A stretch of 64,000 nucleotides of DNA, taken from assembly GCA_965228615.1 (NCBI GenBank), contig CBDDHT010000004.1:2480001-2544000 (forward strand), read 5' to 3'. Position numbers and translations under genes: made by a program. The DNA comes from CBDDHT01 sp965228615 (GTDB lineage: Bacteria; Pseudomonadota; Alphaproteobacteria; Rhizobiales; Methyloligellaceae). The notes beneath the pieces are model-generated. The model was not told where the DNA came from and did no database searches. It was given only the letters and a program-made list of their open reading frames with translations. This document shows positions 8,355-17,314 of the stretch, piece after piece. How positions within the stretch are numbered: the first letter of the stretch is position 1; the number at the start of each line of letters is the position of its first letter.

Positions 8355-10160
8355 ATGAGCGAACCACAAATGAACGAACTCAACCCCACGACGGAGGAGT
8401 TTGCAGCACTACTCGATGAGTCTCTCCAAGGATCAACACTTCAGGAGGGAGCCGTCGTCAAAGGCACAGTGGTTGCCATCGAAAAAGACCTTGCAGTTGT
8501 CGATGTCGGACTCAAGACCGAAGGCCGGGTGCCGCTCAAGGAGTTCGCACCGACAGGCCGCGAAGCCAAGATCGAAGTCGGGAATGAAGTCGAAGTCTTC
8601 CTGGAACGCGTCGAGAATGCGCTCGGCGAAGCCGTTCTCTCCAGAGAAAAAGCGCGCCGCGAGGAAAGCTGGGTTCGCCTCGAAGAGAAATTCAACGCGA
8701 CCGAGCGCGTCGAAGGCGTCATCTTCAACAAGGTGAAAGGCGGTTTCACCGTCGATCTCGATGGCGCCGTCGCCTTCCTGCCGGGCAGTCAGGTCGACAT
8801 TCGCCCGGTTCGCGATATCGGCCCGCTGATGAACACGCCTCAGCCGTTCCAGATTCTCAAGATGGATCGCCGCAGAGGCAACATCGTGGTCTCGCGTCGC
8901 TCGGTTCTGGAAGAGACCAGAGCGGAGCAGCGAAACGAGATCGTCGCACGCCTTGAGGAAGATCAGGTGATCGAGGGCGTGGTGAAGAACATCACCGACT
9001 ACGGCGCATTTATCGATCTCGGCGGTATCGACGGCTTGCTTCATGTGACCGACATGGCGTGGCGCCGCGTCCATCACCCGAGCGAGATCCTCTCGGTCGG
9101 CGACACGGTCAAGGTTCAGATCATCCGCATCAATCCGGAAACCCAGCGCATCAGCCTCGGCATGAAGCAGCTGGATAAGGATCCCTGGGAGCAGATCGAG
9201 GAGAAATACCCGGCCGACAGCCGTTTCAAGGGTACGGTCACGAACATCACCGATTATGGTGCATTCGTTGAACTCGAACCCGGTGTCGAGGGTCTGATAC
9301 ACGTCTCGGAGATGAGCTGGACGAAGAAGAACGTCCATCCGGGCAAGATAATTTCCACCAGCCAGGAAGTCGAAGTCCAGGTGCTGGAAGTCGATCCTCA
9401 AAAGCGTCGCATTTCCCTGGGCCTCAAGCAGACTCAGGAGAATCCCTGGCATGCATTCGCAGCATCAAACCCGGCGGGCACGACCGTCGAAGGTGCGGTG
9501 CGGAACATCACCGAATTCGGTCTTTTCATCGGTCTCGATGGTGGTGTCGACGGCATGGTGCATCTGTCCGACCTGGACTGGAGCGCTCCGGGCGAAGAAG
9601 CCATTAAGGAATTCAAGAAGGGCGACATGGTGAAAGCTGTCGTGCTGGACGCGGATCCTCAGAAGGAGCGCATCAGCCTCGGCATCAAGCAGCTCGGAAG
9701 CGACCCCTTCGATACCGCAAGTTCCGGCACACTTCGCAAGGGTTCGCGCGTAACATGCGAGATCATCGATGTCCGCGACAATGGCCTAGAGGTCAAACTG
9801 GCGGATTCCGATTTGACCGCATTCATTCGCCGCTCCGACTTGTCACGAGACCGTTCGGAACAACGCCCCGATCGTTTTGCCGCCGGCGAGAAGGTCGATG
9901 CATTCATCACCCAGATCGACAAGAACTCGCGCAAGATCAGTGTCTCCATCAAGGCGCTGGAGATAGCCGAGGAAAAAGAGGCGGTGAAGCAATATGGCTC
10001 CACCGACAGCGGTGCATCGCTTGGCGATATTCTGGGCGCCGCTCTCAGCAAGGCACAGCAGGACAGCGGCGACGCGGCGGACGACGACGAGGAAGATCTT
10101 GGTGGGGACACGGAGATCGAAGCTCATGCCAGCACGGATACAAAGGCGGACGAATCCTGA
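8355..10160 (+). CDS. rpsA: 30S ribosomal protein S1
   Basis: A 601-residue protein with six S1 RNA-binding repeats. Conserved cores such as GVVKNITDYGAFIDLGG and GTVTNITDYGAFVELE mark repeats three and four. S1 binds mRNA leaders and brings them to the 30S subunit. The ATG at 8355 lies 5 bases after AGGAG; a TTG directly before it is less likely. The C-terminus beyond the last repeat is Asp/Glu-rich. The 173 bases between cmk and rpsA hold no gene. Confidence 0.97.
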   Translation: MSEPQMNELNPTTEEFAALLDESLQGSTLQEGAVVKGTVVAIEKDLAVVDVGLKTEGRVPLKEFAPTGREAKIEVGNEVEVFLERVENALGEAVLSREKARREESWVRLEEKFNATERVEGVIFNKVKGGFTVDLDGAVAFLPGSQVDIRPVRDIGPLMNTPQPFQILKMDRRRGNIVVSRRSVLEETRAEQRNEIVARLEEDQVIEGVVKNITDYGAFIDLGGIDGLLHVTDMAWRRVHHPSEILSVGDTVKVQIIRINPETQRISLGMKQLDKDPWEQIEEKYPADSRFKGTVTNITDYGAFVELEPGVEGLIHVSEMSWTKKNVHPGKIISTSQEVEVQVLEVDPQKRRISLGLKQTQENPWHAFAASNPAGTTVEGAVRNITEFGLFIGLDGGVDGMVHLSDLDWSAPGEEAIKEFKKGDMVKAVVLDADPQKERISLGIKQLGSDPFDTASSGTLRKGSRVTCEIIDVRDNGLEVKLADSDLTAFIRRSDLSRDRSEQRPDRFAAGEKVDAFITQIDKNSRKISVSIKALEIAEEKEAVKQYGSTDSGASLGDILGAALSKAQQDSGDAADDDEEDLGGDTEIEAHASTDTKADES

Positions 10161-10210
10161 GCCTAAATCAGTTTCGTCTGTGTGATCGTAGAGTCGAACT
10201 CTTCAAAGCC

Positions 10211-10242
10211 CGGCAGTCCAGTGCATCAGCACTGGACTGCCG
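10211..10242 (+). terminator. Perfect 14-bp hairpin after rpsA
   Basis: CGGCAGTCCAGTGC (10211-10224) is repeated in perfect inverted orientation at 10229-10242 around the loop ATCA. It lies 50 bases after the rpsA stop and 37 bases before sppA. No T-run follows, so it may be a transcript-stabilising or attenuating hairpin and not a classical intrinsic terminator. Confidence 0.6.
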
Positions 10243-10278
10243 AATCGTTCATGATCCTTTGCGTATGGACCGATCCAG

Positions 10279-11253
10279 ATGACGCTCCAAACCGAGCTAC
10301 TTGTTGATCGTCGTAAATTGAAGCGAAAACTGACAGGTTGGCGCGTGCTGGCCGTTGTGCTTGGCGTCGCCTTGTTAGGTGCATTGGCATTCCTGTCTGG
10401 AAAAGTCACATCCATCTTCGAACCCAAGCCGCATGTCGCCCGCGTTACGATTTCAGGCTTTATCAAGGATGATCGCAAACAGCAGGAGCTTCTTGCCAAA
10501 GTTGCGAAATCGTCAAGCGTCAAAGCCGTTATTCTGAATATCAATAGCCGCGGCGGGACGACCACCGGTGGCGAAGCGCTCTATGAGGCCATCCGCAAAC
10601 TGGCGGAGAAAAAACCGGTCGTTTCCGTCATGGGCACGATTGCAACATCGGCAGGATACATGATCGCGCTTGGCGGTGACTATGTCGTCGCCAGGAGCAA
10701 CACGATCACCGGGTCCGTTGGCGTCATCGTCCAGTGGCCGGAATTGAGCGAACTCCTAGGAAACCTGGGCATCAAGGTCGAAGAAGTTCGTAGCGGTGCG
10801 CTCAAAGCCAATCCATCACCTTTCCGACCTGTCGATGAAGCTGCGCGAGCGGTAACGCAGGAAATGGTAGTGGAGGCGCAGAATTGGTTTCTTGGACTTG
10901 TCGCGCGCCGTCGCCTGATTAATCCGGAGAGCGTGCCCGGCTTGAAAGCAGGTCGCGTCTATTCCGGCCGAATGGCGAAAGAACATAAGCTGGTCGATGC
11001 GTTGGGCGGTGAAGCCGTTGCGAGAAGCTGGCTCGAAAAAGAAAAGCAAATTCCCGAAGATCTGAAAATTGTCGATTGGGAAGAATCAAACGCAGCGAAC
11101 TTCGGCCTTTCCGGATTAGCCGCCAAGCTAGTTGGAACAGTAACCGGTCTCGCTCCGGAATCGGTTCAATCGGTCATTGATCTCGGCAAACCGATCCGAG
11201 GCGGTACGCAGCTGGACGGTCTACTGTCGCTTTGGCACCCTCGGGCCAACTAG
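10279..11253 (+). CDS. sppA: Signal peptide peptidase SppA, short (36K) type
   Basis: A 324-residue serine protease of family S49. One N-terminal membrane anchor spans about residues 21-41. The catalytic Ser124 is in IATSAGYMIA, and the likely general-base Lys176 is in SGALKANPSP. SppA degrades signal peptides left in the inner membrane after export. The length fits the single-domain form and not the 67K double-domain form of E. coli. It lies between rpsA and ihfB. Confidence 0.92.
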   Translation: MTLQTELLVDRRKLKRKLTGWRVLAVVLGVALLGALAFLSGKVTSIFEPKPHVARVTISGFIKDDRKQQELLAKVAKSSSVKAVILNINSRGGTTTGGEALYEAIRKLAEKKPVVSVMGTIATSAGYMIALGGDYVVARSNTITGSVGVIVQWPELSELLGNLGIKVEEVRSGALKANPSPFRPVDEAARAVTQEMVVEAQNWFLGLVARRRLINPESVPGLKAGRVYSGRMAKEHKLVDALGGEAVARSWLEKEKQIPEDLKIVDWEESNAANFGLSGLAAKLVGTVTGLAPESVQSVIDLGKPIRGGTQLDGLLSLWHPRAN

Positions 11254-11307
11254 ACGGTTGATAAATAGTACTTATTGTACGAAACTCGCAGTCTGCGAGG
11301 CACACCG

Positions 11308-11634
11308 ATGATAAAGTCACAGTTGATCCAGAGAGTAGCCGCTGCGAATCCACATTTGTACCAGCGGGACGTTGAGCGAATCGTCAATGTCATTTTAGAT
11401 GAGATTATCGCCTCACTGGCCCGAGGTGATCGCGTTGAACTCAGGGGCTTCGGCGCATTTACCGTCAAACATCGCGCAGCCCGGCAAGGTCGCAATCCGC
11501 GAACCGGCGAAACGGTCTTTGTGGAAGAGAAGTTTGTACCCTTCTTCAAGACAGGCAAAGAGCTTCGTGAGCGGCTCAATCGCGACCATCCGGGATATCA
11601 CGGCGAGGATGATGACGACGATGACGATTGCTGA
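11308..11634 (+). CDS. ihfB: Integration host factor, beta subunit, with poly-Asp tail
   Basis: A HU/IHF-fold DNA-bending protein of 108 residues. MIKSQLIQRVAA begins the fold, GFGAFTVKHR is the saddle strand, and the beta arm holds GRNPRTGE with the intercalating Pro. IHF-beta partners HimA. After the usual end of the fold (ERLNRDHPG) comes an extra tail of one Glu, seven Asp and a terminal Cys, which could modulate DNA binding by charge. The ATG at 11308 gives the family N-terminus; the upstream start at 11275 does not. Confidence 0.94.
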   Translation: MIKSQLIQRVAAANPHLYQRDVERIVNVILDEIIASLARGDRVELRGFGAFTVKHRAARQGRNPRTGETVFVEEKFVPFFKTGKELRERLNRDHPGYHGEDDDDDDDC

Positions 11635-11973
11635 GAGTTGAACGCATCTAGTCGTAGAAAATTACGCTGTTGATGGTACGAACTTTCCGCGCCGACAGCG
11701 TGCGTACTCGGCTGGTGGTGTGGCAATCATAGAGCCCGTGATTGCTCCCTCGGGCGGATCGGTAGCCATAGACTCCGAACGGCTGATTCTCTAGGTTGGC
11801 GCTCGCCCATCGGGCGAAGATCCGACGTCTAGAGCAACTTTTCTTCGCTTAGCCGACTCCGTCTGTGCGTAGGTTGATCTAGCGGGACCAACAATTCAAT
11901 CTCACTGGGGACGGCGAGCTTGATCGATTTGTGCCCGGTCGAAAGAACTGCAATTCGCGGCTTCGAGGACAAA
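11635..11973. other. 339-base gap between ihfB and trpF
   Basis: No convincing coding sequence is present on either strand. In many rhizobia a small membrane protein gene (lapA/DUF1049) lies between ihfB and trpF; I see no remnant here. The right part holds one copy of a dispersed 48-bp repeat (11835-11882), listed separately. The trpF promoter is presumably in the last 90 bases. Confidence 0.7.
11835..11882 (+). repeat. Dispersed 48-bp repeat, copy A
   Basis: It aligns without gaps to 57444-57491, with 39 of 48 bases identical by hand count. Both start CAACTTTTCT and end AGGTTGATCTAG. The ends form an imperfect inverted repeat (CAAC...GTTG). This copy is intergenic. It may be a small palindromic element of the REP or MITE kind. 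Confidence 0.6.
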
Positions 11974-12642
11974 ATGACTGTTGAGGTCAAAATCTGTGGC
12001 ATCAAAACGGCGGAAGCGCTCGATGCAGCGCTAGACGCGGGTGCCGATTACTTTGGCCTCGTCTTCTATTCCCGAAGCCCACGGAATGTTGGTCGAATGG
12101 ATGCGAGAGCCTTGATCGAACGTGCAGGTGGTCGCGCCAAGAGCGTCGCCCTCCTGGTCGATCCGACGGATCAGGATATCACCGATATCAAACGCGAGGT
12201 CGGCCCGGATTTCATTCAGCTTCATGGCTCGGAAACGCCCGAGCGCGTCTCCGAAATAGCACGCATGTGCAATAACAAGGTCATCAAGGCGGTGCGCATC
12301 GAAAATGCTGCCGATGTCTCTGACACCGCTCCTTTCCGGGACGTCAGCAGCTTCGTACTGTACGACGCGAAACCGCCCAAAGCCGACGCGAATGCTCTCC
12401 CTGGCGGCAACGGCGTTCCCTTTGATTGGAAAGCCCTCGCGGATCTTGCCGATGATCGCGCCTTCATGCTCTCAGGCGGTCTTAGTCCCGAAAACGTCGC
12501 CGGCGCCATTGCAAGCACCGGCGCCCGGATGGTCGATGTCTCCTCCGGCGTCGAGCGCGAGGCCGGCGAAAAAGATCCGACGCTTATTCGAAAATTCATC
12601 ACGGCTGCCAAGTCAGCCAGCCCAATACACGCAAAAGAGTAG
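11974..12642 (+). CDS. trpF: Phosphoribosylanthranilate isomerase
   Basis: A 222-residue TIM-barrel enzyme of tryptophan synthesis that converts phosphoribosylanthranilate to the carboxyphenylamino form. The active-site Cys8 is in VKICGIK, and VDPTD and the C-terminal phosphate-binding strand MLSGGLSPENV are visible. The ATG at 11974 has GAGG 6 bases before it and begins right at the first barrel strand; the longer ORF from 11920 adds an unrelated leader. The stop is 5 bases from the trpB ATG, giving a trpFBA operon. Confidence 0.95.
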   Translation: MTVEVKICGIKTAEALDAALDAGADYFGLVFYSRSPRNVGRMDARALIERAGGRAKSVALLVDPTDQDITDIKREVGPDFIQLHGSETPERVSEIARMCNNKVIKAVRIENAADVSDTAPFRDVSSFVLYDAKPPKADANALPGGNGVPFDWKALADLADDRAFMLSGGLSPENVAGAIASTGARMVDVSSGVEREAGEKDPTLIRKFITAAKSASPIHAKE

Positions 12643-12647
12643 TGCCC

Positions 12648-13877
12648 ATGTCCGCTCCGACCGAAAATATTAAGACCAACAGCTTCCGAACCGGCCCTGA
12701 CGAAAGCGGGCATTTCGGCCTCTATGGAGGCCGGTTCGTGGCCGAGACGCTTATGCCGCTCATCCTGGATCTCGAGCGTGCCTACAATGCTGCGAAAGAG
12801 GATCCGGCATACAAATTAGAGTTCGATAACCTCCTGGCGCACTATGCCGGCAGACCGAGCCCGCTCTATTTTGCCGAACGCCTGACCGACCACTATGGCG
12901 GAGCCAAGGTCTACTTCAAGCGGGACGAGTTGAATCATACGGGCTCTCACAAAATCAATAACTGCCTTGGGCAGATCCTTCTGGCCAAACGTATGGGGAA
13001 GACACGGATTATCGCCGAGACTGGCGCCGGTCAGCACGGTGTTGCCGTTGCCACGGTCGCCGCCCGCTTCGGTTTGCCCTGTGTCGTCTATATGGGTGCA
13101 ACCGATATCGAACGCCAGCGACCGAACGTCTTTCGGATGAACCTGCTCGGGGCGGATGTTCGCCCCGTTACGTCAGGGACCGGCACGCTCAAAGACGCTA
13201 TGAACGATGCATTGCGCGACTGGGTCGCCAATGTCCACGACACATTCTACATCATCGGCACGGCGGCGGGCCCTCACCCGTATCCGGCGATGGTCCGGGA
13301 TTTCCAATCCGTCATCGGCAATGAGGTTCGCGAACAGATGATGGAACGCGAAGGCCGTCTGCCCGACACGCTCGTGGCCTGCATCGGTGGCGGCTCGAAT
13401 GCCATCGGACTGTTTCATCCTTTCCTTGACGACCCCGATGTCGCGATACACGGCGTTGAAGCCGCGGGACGTGGGCTTGAGACGGCAGAGCATTGCGCTT
13501 CCCTCAATGGAGGCAAGCCCGGAGTGCTACATGGAAACCGTACCTATCTTCTCCAGGATGAGGATGGTCAGATTTTAGACGGCCATTCGATTTCAGCCGG
13601 ACTCGACTATCCGGGTATCGGACCAGAACATTCCTGGCTGAGAGATACCGGCCGCGCCACTTACGGATCCGTGACCGACCAGGAAGCCCTCGACGCTTTT
13701 CAGCTCTGTACGAAGATGGAGGGCATTATCCCAGCGCTTGAGCCGGCCCACGCCCTGGCCTATGTGGGTAAGCTTGCACCAACGCTCAGCCCCGACAATC
13801 TTCTCGTTATGAACATGTGCGGCCGTGGCGACAAAGATATCTTTGCCGTAGCAGGTCATCTGGGCATGGAGGTTTGA
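12648..13877 (+). CDS. trpB: Tryptophan synthase beta chain
   Basis: A 409-residue PLP enzyme that condenses indole and serine. The cofactor Lys102 is in HTGSHKINN, the substrate loop is ETGAGQHG and the phosphate-binding glycine loop is CIGGGSNA. It works in an alpha2beta2 complex with TrpA, whose gene starts 5 bases after this stop. The ATG at 12648 was chosen; a GTG two codons earlier overlaps the trpF stop and is also possible. Confidence 0.96.
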   Translation: MSAPTENIKTNSFRTGPDESGHFGLYGGRFVAETLMPLILDLERAYNAAKEDPAYKLEFDNLLAHYAGRPSPLYFAERLTDHYGGAKVYFKRDELNHTGSHKINNCLGQILLAKRMGKTRIIAETGAGQHGVAVATVAARFGLPCVVYMGATDIERQRPNVFRMNLLGADVRPVTSGTGTLKDAMNDALRDWVANVHDTFYIIGTAAGPHPYPAMVRDFQSVIGNEVREQMMEREGRLPDTLVACIGGGSNAIGLFHPFLDDPDVAIHGVEAAGRGLETAEHCASLNGGKPGVLHGNRTYLLQDEDGQILDGHSISAGLDYPGIGPEHSWLRDTGRATYGSVTDQEALDAFQLCTKMEGIIPALEPAHALAYVGKLAPTLSPDNLLVMNMCGRGDKDIFAVAGHLGMEV

Positions 13878-13881
13878 TCCG

Positions 13882-14730
13882 GTGAGTATTTCCCAAACCC
13901 GCATCGACCGACGTTTCGCCGAACTGAAATCCGCCGGCCGCGGCGCGCTTGTCACTTTCGTGACCGCAGGCGATCCGGATCTGGAGACATCGTACCAGAT
14001 CTTGAAACAATTGCCCGCCGCCGGCGCGGACATCGTCGAACTTGGCATGCCTTTCTCCGATCCCATGGCCGACGGCCCCGCAATCCAGGCTTCATCGCAA
14101 CGGGCCCTGAGAGCAGGACACCAGATGTCCGACACGTTGGACATGGTGCGCCGGTTTCGCGAGACAGATTCATCCACCCCGATCGTCCTGATGGGCTACT
14201 ACAATCCAATCTACATCTATCCCGTGGATCGCTTTCTGGCAGATGCCCAGGACGCCGGCGTCGATGGCCTGATTATTGTCGATGTGCCGCCGGAGGCAGA
14301 TGATGAACTCTGCCTTCCCGCCCTTGCCCAAGGCGTCAATTTTATTCGCTTAGCAACGCCGACGACGGATGAAAAGCGTCTGCCGGCAGTCCTCTCGAAT
14401 ACGAGCGGCTTCGTCTATTACGTTTCCATTGCCGGCATCACGGGAACGAAAGCTCCGGACGCGGCGGATGTCCATGCCCATGTCGCCCGCATCAAAGGAC
14501 ATACAGATCTACCGGTCTGTGTGGGTTTCGGTGTGCGAACTGCTGACCAGGTTCGCAAGATCGTGGAAGGAGCTGACGGCGCTGTCGTGGGATCGGCATT
14601 GGTTTCGGCAATCGAAGACAGCTTGACACCGGATGGCAAGGCAACCGCGGAAACGCCGGGCCGCGTTATTTCCATTGTCAGAGACCTAGCATCGGGTTTA
14701 ACCACACCAGCGTCCCAGCCCGCGCAATGA
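13882..14730 (+). CDS. trpA: Tryptophan synthase alpha chain
   Basis: A 282-residue TIM barrel that cleaves indole-3-glycerol phosphate and channels indole to TrpB. The catalytic Glu53 (VELGMPFSDP) and Asp64 (ADGPAIQ) are at the expected 11-residue spacing. The phosphate site GFGVR is near residue 215. The start is GTG, 5 bases after trpB. accD begins 30 bases after the stop; trpA-accD-folC is a usual proteobacterial order. Confidence 0.96.
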   Translation: MSISQTRIDRRFAELKSAGRGALVTFVTAGDPDLETSYQILKQLPAAGADIVELGMPFSDPMADGPAIQASSQRALRAGHQMSDTLDMVRRFRETDSSTPIVLMGYYNPIYIYPVDRFLADAQDAGVDGLIIVDVPPEADDELCLPALAQGVNFIRLATPTTDEKRLPAVLSNTSGFVYYVSIAGITGTKAPDAADVHAHVARIKGHTDLPVCVGFGVRTADQVRKIVEGADGAVVGSALVSAIEDSLTPDGKATAETPGRVISIVRDLASGLTTPASQPAQ

Positions 14731-14759
14731 GCGGCAAAAGAGCTTATACTGGTTAGGTC

Positions 14760-15791
14760 ATGAACTGGATCAACAACGTCGTACGCCCGAAGATTCAAGG
14801 CATTCTGCGCAAGCGGGAGATGCCTGACAATCTCTGGGTAAAGTGCCCGGAAACAGGGCAGATGGTCTATTACAAGGACCTGGAAGCCAACCAGTTCGTC
14901 GTCCCCGGCAGCAACTATCATATGCGAATGTCTGCGGAGCAGCGGTTTGCGGCGCTGTTTGACGACGGCAAATATAAATCGGTTTCCGTACCCGACGTGT
15001 CCCCCGATCCGCTCAAGTTTCGGGATGAACGGCGCTACACGGACCGCCTTAAAGACGCACGTACGAAAACCGGCATGACAGATGCCGTTCTTGTCGGATC
15101 CGGCACCCTCGACGGTCTCAAGGTCGTTGCCGCTGCACAGGATTTCGGATTCATGGGGGGGTCGCTCGGCCGTGCAGCCGGAGAAGCCGTTATTATCGCC
15201 ATGCGCGCGGCCAAAGAACTGCATTCCCCGTTCATCATGTTTGCCGCTTCCGGCGGTGCCCGCATGCAGGAAGGCATCCTGTCACTGATGCAGATGCCGC
15301 GCACAACCGTTGCCGTTCAGGAACTGCGGGAGGCGTGCCTTCCCTATATCGTCGTTCTGACACATCCAACAACAGGTGGCGTCACCGCATCCTATGCAAT
15401 GCTGGGCGACATCCACATTGCCGAACCCGGCGCACTCATCGGCTTTGCAGGACCTCGGGTGATCGAACAGACCATTCGGGAAAAGCTCCCGGCAGACTTT
15501 CAAAAATCGGAATATCTCTTCGATCACGGCATGGTCGATACAGTTGTCCATCGCCACGATCTTCGCAATACGCTCAGTCGGATATGCCGGATGCTGATGC
15601 ATGCACCGAAACTCAAGGACGATCCTCCCAATGGCGATGAGAGTCATCAGACAACGGCACTTGCATTGCCGGCAGAAACAAGAACGGCGGTTACGGAAGT
15701 CCCGTTGATGGACGCTGCCCCTACCAAGAAGCGAAAGAAACGAAGTCGCAAAACGAAACGCACCGCTCAGCCTGAGGAAGGCGCGACCTAG
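14760..15791 (+). CDS. accD: Acetyl-CoA carboxylase carboxyltransferase beta subunit, zinc ribbon lost
   Basis: A 343-residue carboxyltransferase subunit that moves CO2 from biotin to acetyl-CoA in fatty acid synthesis. The crotonase-like core with GGSLGRAAGEA and ASGGARMQEG is intact. In E. coli an N-terminal four-Cys ribbon binds zinc. Here the matching segment (WVKCPETGQM ... VVPGSNYHM) keeps only one Cys, so zinc cannot bind in that way; a degenerate ribbon is common in alphaproteobacteria. The C-terminal 25 residues are Lys/Arg-rich. Confidence 0.95.
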   Translation: MNWINNVVRPKIQGILRKREMPDNLWVKCPETGQMVYYKDLEANQFVVPGSNYHMRMSAEQRFAALFDDGKYKSVSVPDVSPDPLKFRDERRYTDRLKDARTKTGMTDAVLVGSGTLDGLKVVAAAQDFGFMGGSLGRAAGEAVIIAMRAAKELHSPFIMFAASGGARMQEGILSLMQMPRTTVAVQELREACLPYIVVLTHPTTGGVTASYAMLGDIHIAEPGALIGFAGPRVIEQTIREKLPADFQKSEYLFDHGMVDTVVHRHDLRNTLSRICRMLMHAPKLKDDPPNGDESHQTTALALPAETRTAVTEVPLMDAAPTKKRKKRSRKTKRTAQPEEGAT

Positions 15792-15794
15792 GTT

Positions 15795-17159
15795 ATGCCT
15801 GCCTTTCCATCCAATAGTGGCGAAGCTCCATTGGTCTCGCCCGATGAGGTCGTTGTCGAAAGCGATTTGATCCTGGAACGGTTCGCGGCGCTCCACCCGA
15901 AGACGATCGATTTGTCGCTCGGCCGTATCGAAACACTTCTGGAGCGGCTGGGGTCTCCGCACGAGGACCTTCCGCCTGTCATTCACGTAGCAGGCACGAA
16001 CGGCAAAGGTTCGGTTATTGCTTTTCTCAAGGCGATCCTCGAAGCGGCAGGACACCGTGCGCACTGCTTCACATCGCCTCATCTTGTCCGATTTCACGAG
16101 CGCATTGCGCTTGCCGGCAGTGATGGTGCAGCTCCCATTTCGGAAACAGGGTTGGCAGATGTCCTGCTCCGCACCGAGGCGGCAAATGCCGGCGATGCGG
16201 TTACATTTTTCGAGATCACGACGGCCGCTGCGATGCTTGCATTCGCCGAAGCATCGGCGGACTTCCTTCTTCTCGAGACCGGGCTGGGTGGCAGGCTCGA
16301 CGCAACCAACGTGATCGATCAGCCTGCATTGACAGCGATTACACCGGTGTCCATCGACCACACACAGTTTCTCGGCGAGACGATCGCCAAGATCGCCCGT
16401 GAAAAAGCCGGCATCCTGAAAACCGGAACAACTTGCATCGTTGGCCCACAGACGCCGGTTGCTCTGGAGGTCATCGAAGAACGGGCCGAGGAGATCGGCG
16501 CACCGCTTAGTCGATATGGTCAGGAATGGGATGCGTATGAACAGCATGGCCGACTGATCTATCAGATGGAAAGTGGGCTACTCGATCTCCCGTTGCCGCG
16601 TCTACCCGGCCGGCATCAGTTTACTAATGCAGGGATTGCTGTGGCTGCAGCACAGCACCTCTTTTCCGGCCACCCGCCGATCGCCGCATTGGAGACCGGC
16701 CTTGGCGCAGCAACCTGGCCTGCCCGTCTGCAACGCCTTGCGCCCGGACCACTACACGAGAACACCGTTCCGGCTACGGAAATATGGCTGGATGGCGGAC
16801 ACAACCTCGCTGCCGCCGAGACACTCGCGAGAACCATGGCCGAGTTGGAAGAACGCTCGCCGCGGCCGCTGCATCTCATAAGCGGTATGATGAATAACAA
16901 AGACGCGCTGGGCTTTTTTTCCGCCTTCAAGGGCCTCGCCGCGTGGACAGGCACACTAGCGATACCCGGCGAAGAGAATGCGTGGGGGGCTGATGAGCTG
17001 GCCGACATCGCCCGCACTGCGGGTCTAACCGCTGAACCCGTTCAAGGCCTGAAGCAAGCCCTTGCGTTGAGCCAATCACGCAGCGGTGCCGAACCTGTGC
17101 GGGTGTTGATCTGTGGTTCGCTTTTTCTTGCAGGCCATGTGTTGAGCCTTCAGCACTGA
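15795..17159 (+). CDS. folC: Bifunctional folylpolyglutamate / dihydrofolate synthase
   Basis: A 454-residue Mur-ligase-family enzyme that adds glutamate to folates and, in the bifunctional form, makes dihydrofolate from dihydropteroate. The P-loop HVAGTNGKGSV is at about 56-66, FTSPHLV and LLLETGLGGRLDATN are family motifs, and ITPVSIDHTQFLG carries the second ATP/metal site. It starts 3 bases after accD. A hairpin follows at 17264-17290, shared with the convergent trxA. Confidence 0.94.
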   Translation: MPAFPSNSGEAPLVSPDEVVVESDLILERFAALHPKTIDLSLGRIETLLERLGSPHEDLPPVIHVAGTNGKGSVIAFLKAILEAAGHRAHCFTSPHLVRFHERIALAGSDGAAPISETGLADVLLRTEAANAGDAVTFFEITTAAAMLAFAEASADFLLLETGLGGRLDATNVIDQPALTAITPVSIDHTQFLGETIAKIAREKAGILKTGTTCIVGPQTPVALEVIEERAEEIGAPLSRYGQEWDAYEQHGRLIYQMESGLLDLPLPRLPGRHQFTNAGIAVAAAQHLFSGHPPIAALETGLGAATWPARLQRLAPGPLHENTVPATEIWLDGGHNLAAAETLARTMAELEERSPRPLHLISGMMNNKDALGFFSAFKGLAAWTGTLAIPGEENAWGADELADIARTAGLTAEPVQGLKQALALSQSRSGAEPVRVLICGSLFLAGHVLSLQH

Positions 17160-17263
17160 CACCCGCTAATCGTGACTCCCAATACCAGGCGCAGGCTTCA
17201 AGGCGGCACACAGCGCCCGACGTGCAAATCCCGCCGAGAGCGGCATATTTTAGAGATGCAAAA

Positions 17264-17290
17264 CGCCGGCCCGATGAACTCAGGCCGGCG
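17264..17290. terminator. Hairpin between convergent folC and trxA
   Basis: CGCCGGCC (17264-17271) pairs with GGCCGGCG (17283-17290) around an 11-base loop. It lies about 105 bases after folC and 25 bases after the trxA stop in the opposite direction. An AAAA precedes it on the plus strand, which gives a short T-run on the minus strand, so it fits best as the trxA terminator. Confidence 0.6.
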
Positions 17291-17314
17291 CGATAATTCC
17301 AGACGACAATTCGT

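Noticed and set aside
8433..9452. Minus-strand ORF of 339 codons opposite rpsA
   Set aside because: A shadow of the S1 repeats in codon-biased DNA; no start signal or domain.
14760..14920. Damaged accD because three zinc-binding Cys are missing
   Set aside because: The remaining protein is intact, and a degenerate ribbon is usual in alphaproteobacterial AccD.
15282..16547. Long minus-strand ORF of 421 codons opposite accD-folC
   Set aside because: It is the complement of two well-supported genes and its translation is Arg/Cys-rich with no family features.
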